Source: Bacteroidales bacterium
GTDB lineage: Bacteria; Bacteroidota; Bacteroidia; Bacteroidales; F082
Direction: 5' to 3'
DNA: 64,000 bases
Assembly (NCBI GenBank): GCA_017553625.1
Contig: JAFZKP010000017.1
Location: 62,001-126,000 of the forward strand
In this document: positions 24,386 to 33,542 of the stretch, piece by piece
How positions within the stretch are numbered: position 1 is the stretch's first letter
How the letters are laid out: each line of letters starts with the position of its first letter
Translations under genes and position numbers: made by a program
The notes under the pieces: generated by a model
What the model saw: the letters and a program-made list of their open reading frames with translations, nothing else
What the model was told of the DNA's origin: nothing
Databases searched by the model: none

Positions 24386-24432
24386 ATGCCATAGTGACAA
24401 CTTGTCGCTTTTTATGCCATTTTGTCACAAAA
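24386..24432 (+). promoter_or_regulatory. Two dyads upstream of hsp20
   Basis: GACAA-C-TTGTC (24396-24406) and TTTTGT-C-ACAAAA (24420-24432) are perfect dyads sharing TTGTC. Each follows a copy of ATGCCAT. They lie just upstream of a sigma-54-like box and look like activator or repressor sites. Confidence 0.5.
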
Positions 24433-24440
24433 CACCCTTC

Positions 24441-24454
24441 GGCACGCATTTTGT
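24441..24454 (+). promoter_or_regulatory. Sigma-54-like -24/-12 element of hsp20
   Basis: CGGCACGCATTTTGTA keeps GG-N10-GT and most of the consensus TGGCACRNNNNTTGCW. No TAnnTTTG box lies in this gap. The start codon is 83 nt downstream. Confidence 0.45.
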
Positions 24455-24536
24455 ACAATACCATGTCGAAAGCCGATGCGAAAGCAAAGGCGATCAAATT
24501 AACAATTTGTTTAACAAAATTTTGGAGGTATAAATT

Positions 24537-24959
24537 ATGTTACCAGTATTTAAAAACAGTTGGTTCCCAACAGTATTTGACGAATTCTTTGACAATGATT
24601 TAATGCCTCGTGCCAATACAACAGCACCGGCAGTGAACGTGAAAGAGGACGAGAAGGCCTACACAATGGAGCTTGCAGCCCCTGGCATCAGAAAAGAGTT
24701 TTGCCGCGTGAACATCAACGAAGACGGTAATTTGAACATCGCCATCGAAAACAAGACAGAACACAAAGACGAAGACCGCAAACATCATTATCTGCGCCGC
24801 GAGTTCTCATACGCAAACTACGAACAGAACTACTCTCTGCCAGACGATGTGGATCGCGAGAAGATCTCAGCTAAGGTCGAACACGGCATCCTGACCGTTG
24901 TTTTGCCGAAGAAGACAAAGACAGAGATGAAAATATCAAAGAACATCGACGTCCTATAA
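24537..24959 (+). CDS. Small heat-shock protein, Hsp20 family
   Basis: 140-aa ATP-independent chaperone that holds unfolding proteins. The alpha-crystallin domain spans about 22-130: VNVKEDEKAYTMELAAPGI, then LRREFSYANYEQNYSLPDDVD (the FxRxFxLP-like strand), then KVEHGILTVVLPK (A-x-x-x-G-V/I-L motif). Unusually for this genome it has a good Shine-Dalgarno, GGAGG at 24524-24528, 8 nt before the ATG. A sigma-54-like element and two dyads lie upstream. A palindromic repeat at 24985 acts as terminator. Confidence 0.95.
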   Translation: MLPVFKNSWFPTVFDEFFDNDLMPRANTTAPAVNVKEDEKAYTMELAAPGIRKEFCRVNINEDGNLNIAIENKTEHKDEDRKHHYLRREFSYANYEQNYSLPDDVDREKISAKVEHGILTVVLPKKTKTEMKISKNIDVL

Positions 24960-24984
24960 TTGAGAATTGACAAATAGGAATCGT

Positions 24985-25012
24985 GTAGGGGCGAATCATT
25001 ATTCGCCCCTAC
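24985..25012 (+). repeat. GTAGGGGCGAAT palindrome, copy 1
   Basis: The 12-bp perfect stem GTAGGGGCGAAT with ATTCGCCCCTAC, loop CATT, is followed by ATTTTTTTT, so it also works as a terminator for hsp20. Relatives lie at 47627-47650 and 51325-51383. Confidence 0.85.
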
Positions 25013-25042
25013 ATTTTTTTTGGTTTCTGCCTAAAAAAATAT

Positions 25043-25050
25043 TATTTTTG
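25043..25050 (+). promoter_or_regulatory. -7 box of thiL
   Basis: TATTTTTG followed by CA, 20 nt before the ATG. No TPP riboswitch-like sequence lies between. Confidence 0.6.
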
Positions 25051-25070
25051 CATAAAATTTCATTCAGGAT

Positions 25071-26105
25071 ATGGCAGAAAAGGAAAACATCACCAACCTC
25101 TCGGAACTCGGCGAGTTCGCGCTCATCGACAAACTCGTGCAAAATGTCAAGATTTACAACGACTCGACACTCAAAGCCGTCGGCGACGACGCTGCAGTCA
25201 TCGACAACAAAGACGAACAGACGCTTGTCTCCGTTGACATTCTCTGCGAAGGCGTTCACTTCGACATGACATATTGTCCGTTGAAACATCTCGGCTACAA
25301 GGCAGCAGTTGTCAATTTCTCGGATATTTATGCTATGAACGGCATCCCGACACAAATCGTGGTCGGACTCGGCATCAGCAGCAAATATTCCGTCGAGGCT
25401 ATTGAAGAGATTTACCGCGGAATACGCCTCGCCTGCGACCGCTATCACGTCGACCTCGTCGGTGGTGACACAACTGCCTCAAAATCAGGACTTTTCATCT
25501 CGGTGACGGTGATTGGTAAAGCTAAAAAAGAAGACATTGTCTATCGTTGCGGCGCAAAACCGAACGACTTGCTTTGCGTGAGCGGAAACCTCGGTGCAGC
25601 TTACACTGGTTTGCTTATCCTCGAACGTGAAAAAGCCGCTTTCATGGCCGACCCGAACATGCAACCTGAATTTGCAGGATACGATTATATCTTGGAACGT
25701 CAGCTGAAACCTGAAGCTCGTCGCGACATCATTGAAAAACTCAAAGAAATAAAGGTGAAACCGACTTCAATGATTGACATTTCCGACGGACTTGCGTCAG
25801 AAGTGCTGCATCTCTGCAAAGAGTCAAAGGTGGGATGCAACGTATACGAAGACCGTATCCCGATGAACCAGAAGACGATACAGACGGCGAAGGACTTCAA
25901 CATCGTGCCAAGCATCGCAGCTCTCAACGGCGGTGAAGACTACGAACTGCTGTTCACAATCGCGCAAAGCGACTACGAAAAAGTAAAAGACATGGACGAC
26001 GTCCGCATCATCGGCTACATGACCGCCGACGAAGGCCAAGCCAACCTCATAACGCCCGATAATCATCAGATTCCGATTGAAGCTCAAGGATTTAAACACT
26101 TTTAA
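25071..26105 (+). CDS. thiL: Thiamine-monophosphate kinase
   Basis: ThiL phosphorylates thiamine monophosphate to the cofactor thiamine pyrophosphate using ATP. 344 aa of the PurM/ThiL fold. It shows VGDDAAVI (about 37-44), VDILCEGVHFDMTY, NFSDIYAMNG with the metal-binding Asp, LVGGDTTAS and SMIDISDGLASEVLHL. GGEDYELLFT lies near the C-terminus. No other thiamine genes are nearby. A simple-sequence inverted repeat separates it from uvrC. Confidence 0.93.
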   Translation: MAEKENITNLSELGEFALIDKLVQNVKIYNDSTLKAVGDDAAVIDNKDEQTLVSVDILCEGVHFDMTYCPLKHLGYKAAVVNFSDIYAMNGIPTQIVVGLGISSKYSVEAIEEIYRGIRLACDRYHVDLVGGDTTASKSGLFISVTVIGKAKKEDIVYRCGAKPNDLLCVSGNLGAAYTGLLILEREKAAFMADPNMQPEFAGYDYILERQLKPEARRDIIEKLKEIKVKPTSMIDISDGLASEVLHLCKESKVGCNVYEDRIPMNQKTIQTAKDFNIVPSIAALNGGEDYELLFTIAQSDYEKVKDMDDVRIIGYMTADEGQANLITPDNHQIPIEAQGFKHF

Positions 26106-26182
26106 ATAGTTAGTCAGTTAATCAGTTAGTCAGTTGTTCAGTTAAACTGACTAACTGAACAACTGAACAACTGAATAACTAA
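26106..26182. repeat. Simple-sequence inverted repeat (AGTTAGTC/GTTCAGTT units)
   Basis: Units such as AGTTAGTC and AGTTGTTC fill the left half. Their complements (GACTAACT, GAACAACT) fill the right half, giving a long imperfect hairpin between thiL and uvrC. No gene is seen in it. Confidence 0.7.
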
Positions 26183-26185
26183 AAA

Positions 26186-27958
26186 ATGTCTGTTTCCGAA
26201 AAGATAACCTCGATATTAAAAACCATCCCGACTTCTCCGGGAGTTTACCAGTATTTTGACGATTCTGGCGAGATTATTTATGTCGGCAAGGCAAAGAACC
26301 TAAAACGCAGAGTTTCAAGCTACTTCAACAAGGAACAAACGGGCAAGACACGCCTTCTCGTGAGCAAAATCGCCGACATCCGCTTTACGGTCGTTGGCAG
26401 CGAGGCGGAGGCGTTCCTGCTTGAAAACAACTTCATCAAGCAATACAAGCCGCGATACAACATCATGCTCAAGGACGACAAGACCTATCCTTGGATTTGC
26501 ATTAAAAACGAGCGTTTCCCGCGTGTTTTCCTCACCCGCAAAAAGGTCAACGACGGCTCGCTTTATTATGGTCCCTACCCTTCCGTGATGACTGCCCGAA
26601 CGCTTCTTGACATTCTGAAACAGGTTTATCCTCTAAGAACCTGCAAACATTTTCTCAACCGTCCGTGCCTCGCATATCATATCGGAAACTGCAAGGCACC
26701 TTGCGCCAATCTCATCTCCGAAGACGATTACAACTCCATGATTTTCAATGTAAAAGAAGTCATCAAAGGTAGCATCTCGGGTGTTTTGAAGGACTTGAAG
26801 ACGCAGATGATGGACCATGCCTCGCGTCTCGAATTTGAGCAGGCACAGCTTGTAAAACAGAAATACGACCTTCTCGAAAACTATCACGCACGTTCCATCG
26901 TGAGTAGCAACACTCTACATGACATGGAGGTTTTCTCTTTCGACGATGCAGACAACTCATTCTACGTCAATTACATGCGCATCATCCAGGGAGCGATAAT
27001 ACAATCGTTCTCAATTGAGATGAAACGTCGTCTTGAAGAAACACCAGAAGAGCTTTTATCGTTGGCAATCATCGAGTTACGCCAAAGATTCGAGAGTTTT
27101 GTCAAAGAGATAATCGTGCCGATTAAACTCGAAATGGAACTTGAAAACGTGAAGTTCACCATCCCGAAAAAAGGTGAGAAATTCGAGATTTTGGCACTGT
27201 CAACACGAAACGCGAAGCAATATCGCGCCGAGACCGAGAAATTACGTTCACTCGTCGACCCCGAGCGTCATTCAAAACGTATTTTGACGGAGCTTCAAAA
27301 AGACTTGCATCTTCCCGAACCACCAGCAGTCATTGAATGTTTCGACAACTCCAACTTCCAAGGTGACTACGCTGTGGCTGGCATGGTGCAGTTCGTCAAC
27401 GGCAAGCCAAACAAAGCCGGCTATCGTCACTTCAACATCAAGACGGTGGAAGGTCCCGACGACTACGCCTCGATGCGCGAGGTGGTGCGCCGCCGTTATT
27501 CACGCCTTGTGGAAGAAGGCAAAGAACTGCCAAACCTTATCATCACCGACGGCGGCAAAGGTCAGATGGAGGCCGTTCGTCAAGTGATTGAAGATGAGCT
27601 GCATCTCGAAATTCCTATTGCGGGTTTGGCAAAAAACGACAGTCACCGCACTAACGAACTTTTATTTGGTTTCCCTCCCAAAACGGTGCAAATCAAGCCT
27701 AACTCAGAGGTTTTCAGGCTGCTTGCCAACATTCAGGAAGAAGTACACCGCTTCGCAATAAGTTTCCACCGCAAAAAGTTTGAAAAAGGATTCGTACACT
27801 CTGAACTCAACGACATCAAAGGAATAGGAAAAACCACAGCCGAGAAACTTCTTCTCGAACTGAAATCAGTTAAAAACATTAAAGAAGCTGATTTACAAAG
27901 GCTTAGCGAGATAATCGGTCAAGCCAAAGCAAAGATAGTGTACGAACATTTTCACTAA
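26186..27958 (+). CDS. uvrC: Excinuclease ABC subunit C
   Basis: Dual-incision nuclease of nucleotide excision repair, recruited by UvrB at the lesion. 590 aa. In order: GIY-YIG nuclease GVYQYFDDSGEIIYVGKAKNLKRR (19-42), Cys-rich segment CKHFLNRPCLAYHIGNCKAPC, and UVR domain (about 205-240). Then the RNase H-like nuclease with ECFDNSNFQGDYAVAGMV and LIITDGGKGQ, and tandem HhH at the end (IKGIGKTTAEKLL). It ends in a 4-nt convergent overlap with the DUF4296 gene. Confidence 0.97.
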   Translation: MSVSEKITSILKTIPTSPGVYQYFDDSGEIIYVGKAKNLKRRVSSYFNKEQTGKTRLLVSKIADIRFTVVGSEAEAFLLENNFIKQYKPRYNIMLKDDKTYPWICIKNERFPRVFLTRKKVNDGSLYYGPYPSVMTARTLLDILKQVYPLRTCKHFLNRPCLAYHIGNCKAPCANLISEDDYNSMIFNVKEVIKGSISGVLKDLKTQMMDHASRLEFEQAQLVKQKYDLLENYHARSIVSSNTLHDMEVFSFDDADNSFYVNYMRIIQGAIIQSFSIEMKRRLEETPEELLSLAIIELRQRFESFVKEIIVPIKLEMELENVKFTIPKKGEKFEILALSTRNAKQYRAETEKLRSLVDPERHSKRILTELQKDLHLPEPPAVIECFDNSNFQGDYAVAGMVQFVNGKPNKAGYRHFNIKTVEGPDDYASMREVVRRRYSRLVEEGKELPNLIITDGGKGQMEAVRQVIEDELHLEIPIAGLAKNDSHRTNELLFGFPPKTVQIKPNSEVFRLLANIQEEVHRFAISFHRKKFEKGFVHSELNDIKGIGKTTAEKLLLELKSVKNIKEADLQRLSEIIGQAKAKIVYEHFH

Positions 27959-28293
27959 TTCTTTAGCAGCAGCAAACGTGCCTCCACCGAATCCATGACC
28001 CTAATAAGTAATTGAGGATCAACGTCGTTGTAATATCTCAGGTTTTCTTTAAAAAGAGAATCGGTGATGCCGTAGTGTGAAAAAAGCGTGTCGTAGCCCT
28101 CAGTTTTATAAATCGTCGTTTTCTGATTCACATTCTTCTTATAGCTGATGATTCCCTCCATGATATAAACGTCGGTCATAACGTCAACTAATTGAGGCTC
28201 AGTGAGAAGCACTTCGGGCGCTTGCCTCTCTTCCACGCTACTGCAGCTGAAAAAGAAGCAAATTACAAACAATAAAAGAAACGACTTTTTCAT
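27955..28293 (-). CDS. DUF4296 lipoprotein
   Basis: 112 aa. A signal peptide with lipobox FFFSC at about residue 17 is followed by a helical domain. EPQLVDVMTDVYIMEGI, then HYGITDSLFKENLRYY, is the pattern I associate with DUF4296, a Bacteroidota-specific family of unknown role. It abuts recQ (stop and start share a base) and is probably co-transcribed with it. The 3' end overlaps uvrC convergently. Confidence 0.75.
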   Translation of the reverse strand: MKKSFLLLFVICFFFSCSSVEERQAPEVLLTEPQLVDVMTDVYIMEGIISYKKNVNQKTTIYKTEGYDTLFSHYGITDSLFKENLRYYNDVDPQLLIRVMDSVEARLLLLKN

Positions 28294-30497
28294 TAATTTC
28301 CAACTTCAGACAAGAACTGAATCCTCATCAGTCGCACCTCTTCCTCTTCATATTCATTCTCGCCAAGGGTCTTCATCGCCGTCTCAAGGTCGTCGGACTC
28401 AGCCTCTTTGAAGTACTGGATGATGTCCTCCTGATGGTATTCGTCGATGTTGTCGCGGGTGTAATAGCTTATATCGAGATGCGTTCCGCTTGCCACGATG
28501 CTCTCAATTTCAGTCAGAAGCTCGTCAAATTCAAGATTCTTCGAATAAGCAATGTCTTCAAGTGGAATTTCCTTGTCAATATTTTGTATGATGCTGATTT
28601 TCAATGCCGATTTATTGACAACCGACTTCACGACCATATCATTCGGACGTGTGATGTCGTTTTCCTCGACGTATTCTTTGATAAGCTCGATAAACGGCTG
28701 ACCGAATTTCTGCGCCTTTCCTGCACCAACGCCGGCAATCTGCGTCAGCTCTTCCATCGTGATAGGATACTGAATCGCCATGTCTTCCAGCGACGGGTCT
28801 TGGAAAATCACAAACGGAGGCAGGTTTTTCTTCTTGGCGATAGTCTTGCGAAGGTCTTTCAGCATCGAGAACAGCGTCTTGTCGGTGCCAGAATCCTTCG
28901 AGAGAGCCACTCTTTCCTCATCAAAATCATCCTCATCACCCTTGTCGTAATCATGATCCATGGCGACCATCACCGGATAAGGTTTCTTCAGGAAGTCCTT
29001 GCCTTCTTTCGGCACTTTCAAAATACCGTAGTTGTCAATATCCTTTGTAAGTAATTTATTTACAAGGGCTTGACGAATTATCGAAGTCCAATATTTCTCA
29101 TCATGGTCGTCACCGGCACCAAAATACTCGCTTGTATCATGCTTTGCCGTCTTGATGTCGCCAGTCTCCTTGCCTGCAAGAAGCTCCGAGATATGCTTGG
29201 TTTTGAACAGCTGTTTGGTTGCCAAGACCGCCTCGATGACGAGTTTTATATCCTCCTGTCCGTCGAAACGCACCTTCGGGTTGAGGCAGTTGTCGCAAGC
29301 GCCGCAGTTCTCCTTGTCGTATTCCTCGCCGAAATAATGCAGCAGCAGCTTGTGGCGGCACACCGGCGATTCGGCGTATGTCACCGTCTCGTTGAGAAGC
29401 TCGCGCGCAATCTCCTGCTCGGCGACATTCTTGCCTTTATTGAATTTCTCAAGCTTATGAATATCTTCATAATCATAAAACGCGATGCAATTGCCTTCGC
29501 CGCCGTCACGACCGGCACGTCCCGTCTCCTGATAGTAGCCTTCAAGGCTCTTAGGGATGTCGTGGTGTATCACGAAACGCACGTCAGGCTTGTCGATACC
29601 CATTCCGAAAGCTATCGTCGCCACAATAACGTCAACTTCCTCCATGAGGAACTTGTCCTGGTTTTCCTTACGCGTCTGGCTGTCGAGACCGGCATGGTAT
29701 GGCAACGCCTTGATTCCGTTAACTTGAAGAGTCTCTGCGAGTTCCTCAACCTTCTTACGGCTAAGGGTGTAAACGATTCCCGATTTTCCCGGATTGTTTT
29801 TTATATATTTGATAATGTCTTTTACGACATCTTTTGTCTTAGGTCTTACCTCGTAATAAAGATTCGGGCGGTCGAACGACGACTTGAAAATCTTCGCATC
29901 GGTGATTTCAAGGTTCTTCATGATGTCGTTCTGCACCTTCACCGTTGCTGTGGCGGTGAGAGCTATGACCGGCAGTTTAGGATTGATGGCATTGATAATC
30001 GGACGCAGACGGCGGTATTCCGGACGGAAGTCATGACCCCACTCCGATATACAGTGCGCCTCGTCGATGGCGAAAAATGAAATATCCAGTCCGCGCAAGA
30101 ACTCCAGCGTCTCCTCTTTCGTCAACGATTCAGGAGCCACGTACAGCAGCTTCGTCTTCTTGCTGACAAGGTCTTCGCGCACCTGCATCAGCTCCGCTTT
30201 CGACAGCGACGAGTTCATCACATGGGCGATGCCGGTGTCGGTGCCGAAGTTCCGAAGCATGTCAACCTGGTTCTTCATCAAGGCAATAAGAGGTGAAACC
30301 ACTATTGTTGTCCCCTCACTTATCAGGGCTGGCAGCTGATAGCACAATGACTTACCACCACCCGTAGGCATGAGAACAAAGGTGTTGTTGCCTGAGAGGA
30401 TGCTCTTGATGATGGCTTTCTGATTGCCTTTGAACTGGTCAAATCCAAAGACATTCTTCAACAAATCATATAAACTTTTTTCATCAATTTTTGCCAT
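28293..30497 (-). CDS. recQ: ATP-dependent DNA helicase RecQ
   Basis: 3'-5' helicase acting in recombination and fork repair, 734 aa. Motif I is [16 protein letters not shown] (40-55) and motif II/aromatic loop is [19 protein letters not shown]. Then [36 protein letters not shown] and [10 protein letters not shown] (motif VI). The zinc site is [12 protein letters not shown]...CGACDNC. An RQC winged helix and an HRDC domain (about 560-640) follow, then an extra helical tail. Full-length for the long Bacteroidota form. Confidence 0.96.
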   Translation of the reverse strand: MAKIDEKSLYDLLKNVFGFDQFKGNQKAIIKSILSGNNTFVLMPTGGGKSLCYQLPALISEGTTIVVSPLIALMKNQVDMLRNFGTDTGIAHVMNSSLSKAELMQVREDLVSKKTKLLYVAPESLTKEETLEFLRGLDISFFAIDEAHCISEWGHDFRPEYRRLRPIINAINPKLPVIALTATATVKVQNDIMKNLEITDAKIFKSSFDRPNLYYEVRPKTKDVVKDIIKYIKNNPGKSGIVYTLSRKKVEELAETLQVNGIKALPYHAGLDSQTRKENQDKFLMEEVDVIVATIAFGMGIDKPDVRFVIHHDIPKSLEGYYQETGRAGRDGGEGNCIAFYDYEDIHKLEKFNKGKNVAEQEIARELLNETVTYAESPVCRHKLLLHYFGEEYDKENCGACDNCLNPKVRFDGQEDIKLVIEAVLATKQLFKTKHISELLAGKETGDIKTAKHDTSEYFGAGDDHDEKYWTSIIRQALVNKLLTKDIDNYGILKVPKEGKDFLKKPYPVMVAMDHDYDKGDEDDFDEERVALSKDSGTDKTLFSMLKDLRKTIAKKKNLPPFVIFQDPSLEDMAIQYPITMEELTQIAGVGAGKAQKFGQPFIELIKEYVEENDITRPNDMVVKSVVNKSALKISIIQNIDKEIPLEDIAYSKNLEFDELLTEIESIVASGTHLDISYYTRDNIDEYHQEDIIQYFKEAESDDLETAMKTLGENEYEEEEVRLMRIQFLSEVGN

Positions 30498-30522
30498 AGT
30501 TAACGCATTTAAAAATAATCCT

Positions 30523-30530
30523 TATCTTTG
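30523..30530 (+). promoter_or_regulatory. -7 box of kdsD
   Basis: TATCTTTG followed by CA, 68 nt before the kdsD start. Confidence 0.6.
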
Positions 30531-30598
30531 CATCGTTATTTTTACAAAGTTATAACTTTTAGTTTTAAATAAACAAGAAAATTTTAAAAAAATTTTTG

Positions 30599-31558
30599 AT
30601 GATGGAAAATTTACGCGATATTGCACTACAAGTCATTGATAATGAAGCAAATTCCATTTTAGGATTAAAGGAGCTTCTCACCGATGATTTCGAAAAAGTG
30701 GTCGAATTAATATATAATTCGAAGGGCAATGTCATTGTCACCGGCATTGGAAAAAGTGCAAATATAGCGCAAAAAATCGTCGCGACGCTCAATTCGACCG
30801 GCACCACTGCTGTCTTCATGCACGCCGCCGACGCGATACACGGCGACCTCGGCATCATTCGCGACAACGACGTGGTGATTGCGGTGTCGAAAAGTGGCGA
30901 AACGCCTGAAATCAAAGTCCTCATACCTTTAATAAAAATAAGGAAAAACAGACTTGTCGCCATAGTCGGCAACAGGAAATCATATCTGGCGAGTCAGGCG
31001 GACTACGTGCTTGACACCACAGTGCCTCGCGAAGCTTGTCCAAACAACCTCGCCCCGACAAGCAGCACCACAGCCCAACTCGTGATGGGCGACGCCATGG
31101 CGGTGGCGTTACTGAAAATGCGCGGCTTCACCGCGGAAGACTTCGCCAAGTTCCATCCTGGCGGCTCACTCGGCAAACGCCTCTACCTCACCGTCGGCGA
31201 CATCTGCGTCAAAAACGGACTGCCACTGGTGAAACCTGACGACATTATGACTCAAGCCATCATCGAGATTTCAGAGAAGATGCTCGGCGCAGCCGCAGTG
31301 ATTGACAACAACCACCTCGTGGGCATCGTCACCGACGGCGACCTGCGACGTATGCTCATGCGCCATCCCAACATCGAAGCCGTGCACGTCAACGAAATAA
31401 TGACGAAAAACCCAACCACGATAGAGAAAACGGCACACGTCGCCGACGCGCTCAACATCATGCAAAGCAAGGAGATATCAGTGCTTCCAGTGATGGAAAA
31501 CGACAAATACGTGGGGATGATTCATATTCACGACATTATCAAGGAAGGAATTTTATAA
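30599..31558 (+). CDS. kdsD: Arabinose-5-phosphate isomerase KdsD/KpsF
   Basis: Interconverts ribulose 5-phosphate and arabinose 5-phosphate, the first step to Kdo for lipopolysaccharide. 319 aa. An SIS domain comes first: VIVTGIGKSANIAQKIVATL, then ALIAVSKSGETPEIK-type VIAVSKSGETPE, and NLAPTSSTTAQLVMGDA. Two CBS domains follow (about 205-319), ending VGMIHIHDIIKEGIL. Start at ATG 30599 or 30602; an upstream TTG is less likely. The stop overlaps the lptB ATG by one base, and kdtA further on supports a Kdo/LPS setting. Confidence 0.95.
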   Translation: MMENLRDIALQVIDNEANSILGLKELLTDDFEKVVELIYNSKGNVIVTGIGKSANIAQKIVATLNSTGTTAVFMHAADAIHGDLGIIRDNDVVIAVSKSGETPEIKVLIPLIKIRKNRLVAIVGNRKSYLASQADYVLDTTVPREACPNNLAPTSSTTAQLVMGDAMAVALLKMRGFTAEDFAKFHPGGSLGKRLYLTVGDICVKNGLPLVKPDDIMTQAIIEISEKMLGAAAVIDNNHLVGIVTDGDLRRMLMRHPNIEAVHVNEIMTKNPTTIEKTAHVADALNIMQSKEISVLPVMENDKYVGMIHIHDIIKEGIL

Positions 31559-32295
31559 TGTTACTCAGAACCGACACATTAGTAAAGAAATACAAACAGC
31601 GCACCGTCGTCAAAGGCGTGAGCATCGAGGTGAACCAAGGCGAGATAGTCGGACTTTTGGGACCTAACGGTGCCGGCAAGACGACCACGTTTTACATGAT
31701 TGTGGGTCTCATCAAGCCTTTCTCAGGTCATGTCTACCTTGATAACAATGAGATTACGAAATTCCCCATGTACAAACGCGCCCAGCTCGGCATCGGCTAT
31801 CTGGCACAAGAAGCGTCGGTGTTCCGCCAGATGTCGGTGGAGGACAACATATATTCGGTGATGCAGTTCAAGAAAGACTTCACGAAGGAGCAGCGTGCCG
31901 CAAAGCTCGAGTCGCTTCTCGACGAGTTCGGACTGCAGCACATCCGCAAGAGCAAAGGCATACAGCTCTCAGGCGGTGAGCGCCGTCGCTGCGAGATAGC
32001 ACGCGCCCTTGCCATCGACCCGAAATTCATCCTCCTCGACGAGCCTTTCGCCGGCGTCGACCCTATCGCCGTAGAAGACATCCAGCGCGTGGTGGCAAAA
32101 CTCAAGACAAAGAACATCGGCGTGCTCATCACCGACCACAACGCCAACGAGACGCTGTCAATCACCGACCGCGCCTATCTCGTTTTTGAAGGTCAGCTTC
32201 TAAAAGCAGGCACGCCAGAAGAACTCGCCAGTGACCCCGTCGTGCGCAGCCATTATCTTGGCTCTAACTTCGAATTAAGAAAAAAGGAATTCTAA
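31558..32295 (+). CDS. lptB: LPS export ABC ATPase LptB
   Basis: Cytoplasmic ATPase that powers LptFG to lift LPS from the inner membrane into the Lpt bridge. 245 aa. Walker A is GLLGPNGAGKTTTFYMIVG (33-51), the signature is LSGGERRRCEIARALA and Walker B is FILLDEPFAGVDPIAV; the switch is ITDHNANETL. The LptB-type Q-loop region YLAQEASVFRQMSVEDNI is present. It is coupled to kdsD by a TAATG junction and ends 4 nt before the convergent M16 peptidase gene. Confidence 0.96.
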   Translation: MLLRTDTLVKKYKQRTVVKGVSIEVNQGEIVGLLGPNGAGKTTTFYMIVGLIKPFSGHVYLDNNEITKFPMYKRAQLGIGYLAQEASVFRQMSVEDNIYSVMQFKKDFTKEQRAAKLESLLDEFGLQHIRKSKGIQLSGGERRRCEIARALAIDPKFILLDEPFAGVDPIAVEDIQRVVAKLKTKNIGVLITDHNANETLSITDRAYLVFEGQLLKAGTPEELASDPVVRSHYLGSNFELRKKEF

Positions 32296-32299
32296 AATA

Positions 32300-33541
32300 T
32301 TATTCCACACTCCTGAATATCAACAGGTTAACTTTTTCCCTGTCATAAACTTCATTCGCCACCTCAAGAAGGTCGGATGATGTTATCTTTTCCAGTTTCG
32401 CGATAGTTTCAGGCAAAGTCTCAATATGCTCTTCATAAAAACCTGCCCTAACCATACCGAGAAGGTCGTTCATTCCCGACTCGTTGCTCAACGCCACCTG
32501 CCCTATCAGCTGTTTCTTGGCGTTCGAAAGCTGCAAAGTGCCGAGTTTCTGGGTCATAAGCTTGTTCAGCTCCTTGTAAACCAACTCCACTGAACGTTCC
32601 TGCGAATGCGGATCAACACCTATATAGACAGTGTAATTACCAGTATCTGAATACGCATTATATTGAGACTCAATGGTATACGCAAAGCCATATTTCTCAC
32701 GGATGTTGAGATTAAGCCTTGAATTCATAGCAGGACCGCCAAGAATATTATTCAAAAGAATCATTTTCAATTTCCTGCTGTCATTGTAATGATAAGCGAG
32801 CCCGCCCATAATGACGTGCGTCAGATGGTTGTTGCGCACCTCAGTCCTTGAAGCCGTCGGGTTAGGGACAAACGGAATCCTCTCGTAAGGGATTGCATCA
32901 CCTTGATAATCAGCGAAATACTTGTATGCGAGCTTTGAGAACTCTTCAAAAGAAATATTCCCGATACACGCCAGCACCATCCTGTCAGGAGCGTAATGCT
33001 GTTTTTGGAACTTCACGATGTCGTTGCGGGTATAACTGCTCACCAAGTCAATGGTTCCCAATATGTTCCGTCCCAGCTGATGACCGCTGTAAAGAAGATT
33101 CTCAAACTCGTCGTAAATCTCATCGGCAGGCGAATCGCGGTATGAGTTTATCTCGTCGAGGATGACTTCTTTCTCCTTTTCCATCTCGTTTTCCGGAAAA
33201 GTGCTGTTGAACATGACATCAGCGAAAAGGTCCATCGCCTTGTTGATATGTTCTTTGAGAAACGATGCGTGTATGCATGTTTCCTCCTTGGTAGTGAACG
33301 CGTTAAGGTCGCCGCCGACGTTTTCGAGGCAGCTCAAGATATGATAAGCCTTGCGGCGTTTGGTGCCTTTAAAAGCCATGTGCTCAATGAAATGGGCGAG
33401 GCCGTTCTCGTTTTCTTTCTCATCGCGCATTCCCGCGTTGACCATGAGCGCCAGATGCGACAATTCACCAGCGCGGTGCCGGTGAATTATCTTTATTCCA
33501 TTAGGTAAAACTGCCTGTGAAATTATCTTTTCTTCTGACAT
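32300..33541 (-). CDS. M16 family zinc peptidase
   Basis: 413 aa from the ATG at 33541. The inverted zinc motif is LAHFIEHMAFKGTKRRKA (HxxEH, about 50-54), with the distal Glu in the EKEVILDEINSYRDSPADE region. The C-terminal M16 domain contains a YAFT-like KYGFAYTIESQYNAYSDTG and the usual Arg/Tyr pair region. It resembles mitochondrial-processing-peptidase-beta-like PqqL/YmxG proteins of Bacteroidota. The longer frame upstream merely reads through the preceding lipoprotein gene and is rejected. It sits one nucleotide after that lipoprotein's stop codon. Confidence 0.92.
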   Translation of the reverse strand: MSEEKIISQAVLPNGIKIIHRHRAGELSHLALMVNAGMRDEKENENGLAHFIEHMAFKGTKRRKAYHILSCLENVGGDLNAFTTKEETCIHASFLKEHINKAMDLFADVMFNSTFPENEMEKEKEVILDEINSYRDSPADEIYDEFENLLYSGHQLGRNILGTIDLVSSYTRNDIVKFQKQHYAPDRMVLACIGNISFEEFSKLAYKYFADYQGDAIPYERIPFVPNPTASRTEVRNNHLTHVIMGGLAYHYNDSRKLKMILLNNILGGPAMNSRLNLNIREKYGFAYTIESQYNAYSDTGNYTVYIGVDPHSQERSVELVYKELNKLMTQKLGTLQLSNAKKQLIGQVALSNESGMNDLLGMVRAGFYEEHIETLPETIAKLEKITSSDLLEVANEVYDREKVNLLIFRSVE

Positions 33542-33542
33542 T

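Noticed and set aside
24960..25070. TPP riboswitch ahead of thiL
   Set aside because: No conserved TPP-box sequence is seen; the gap holds only a palindromic repeat and a promoter box.
29070..30080. 336-codon open frame antisense to recQ
   Set aside because: RecQ is intact on the other strand with all motifs; this is a shadow.
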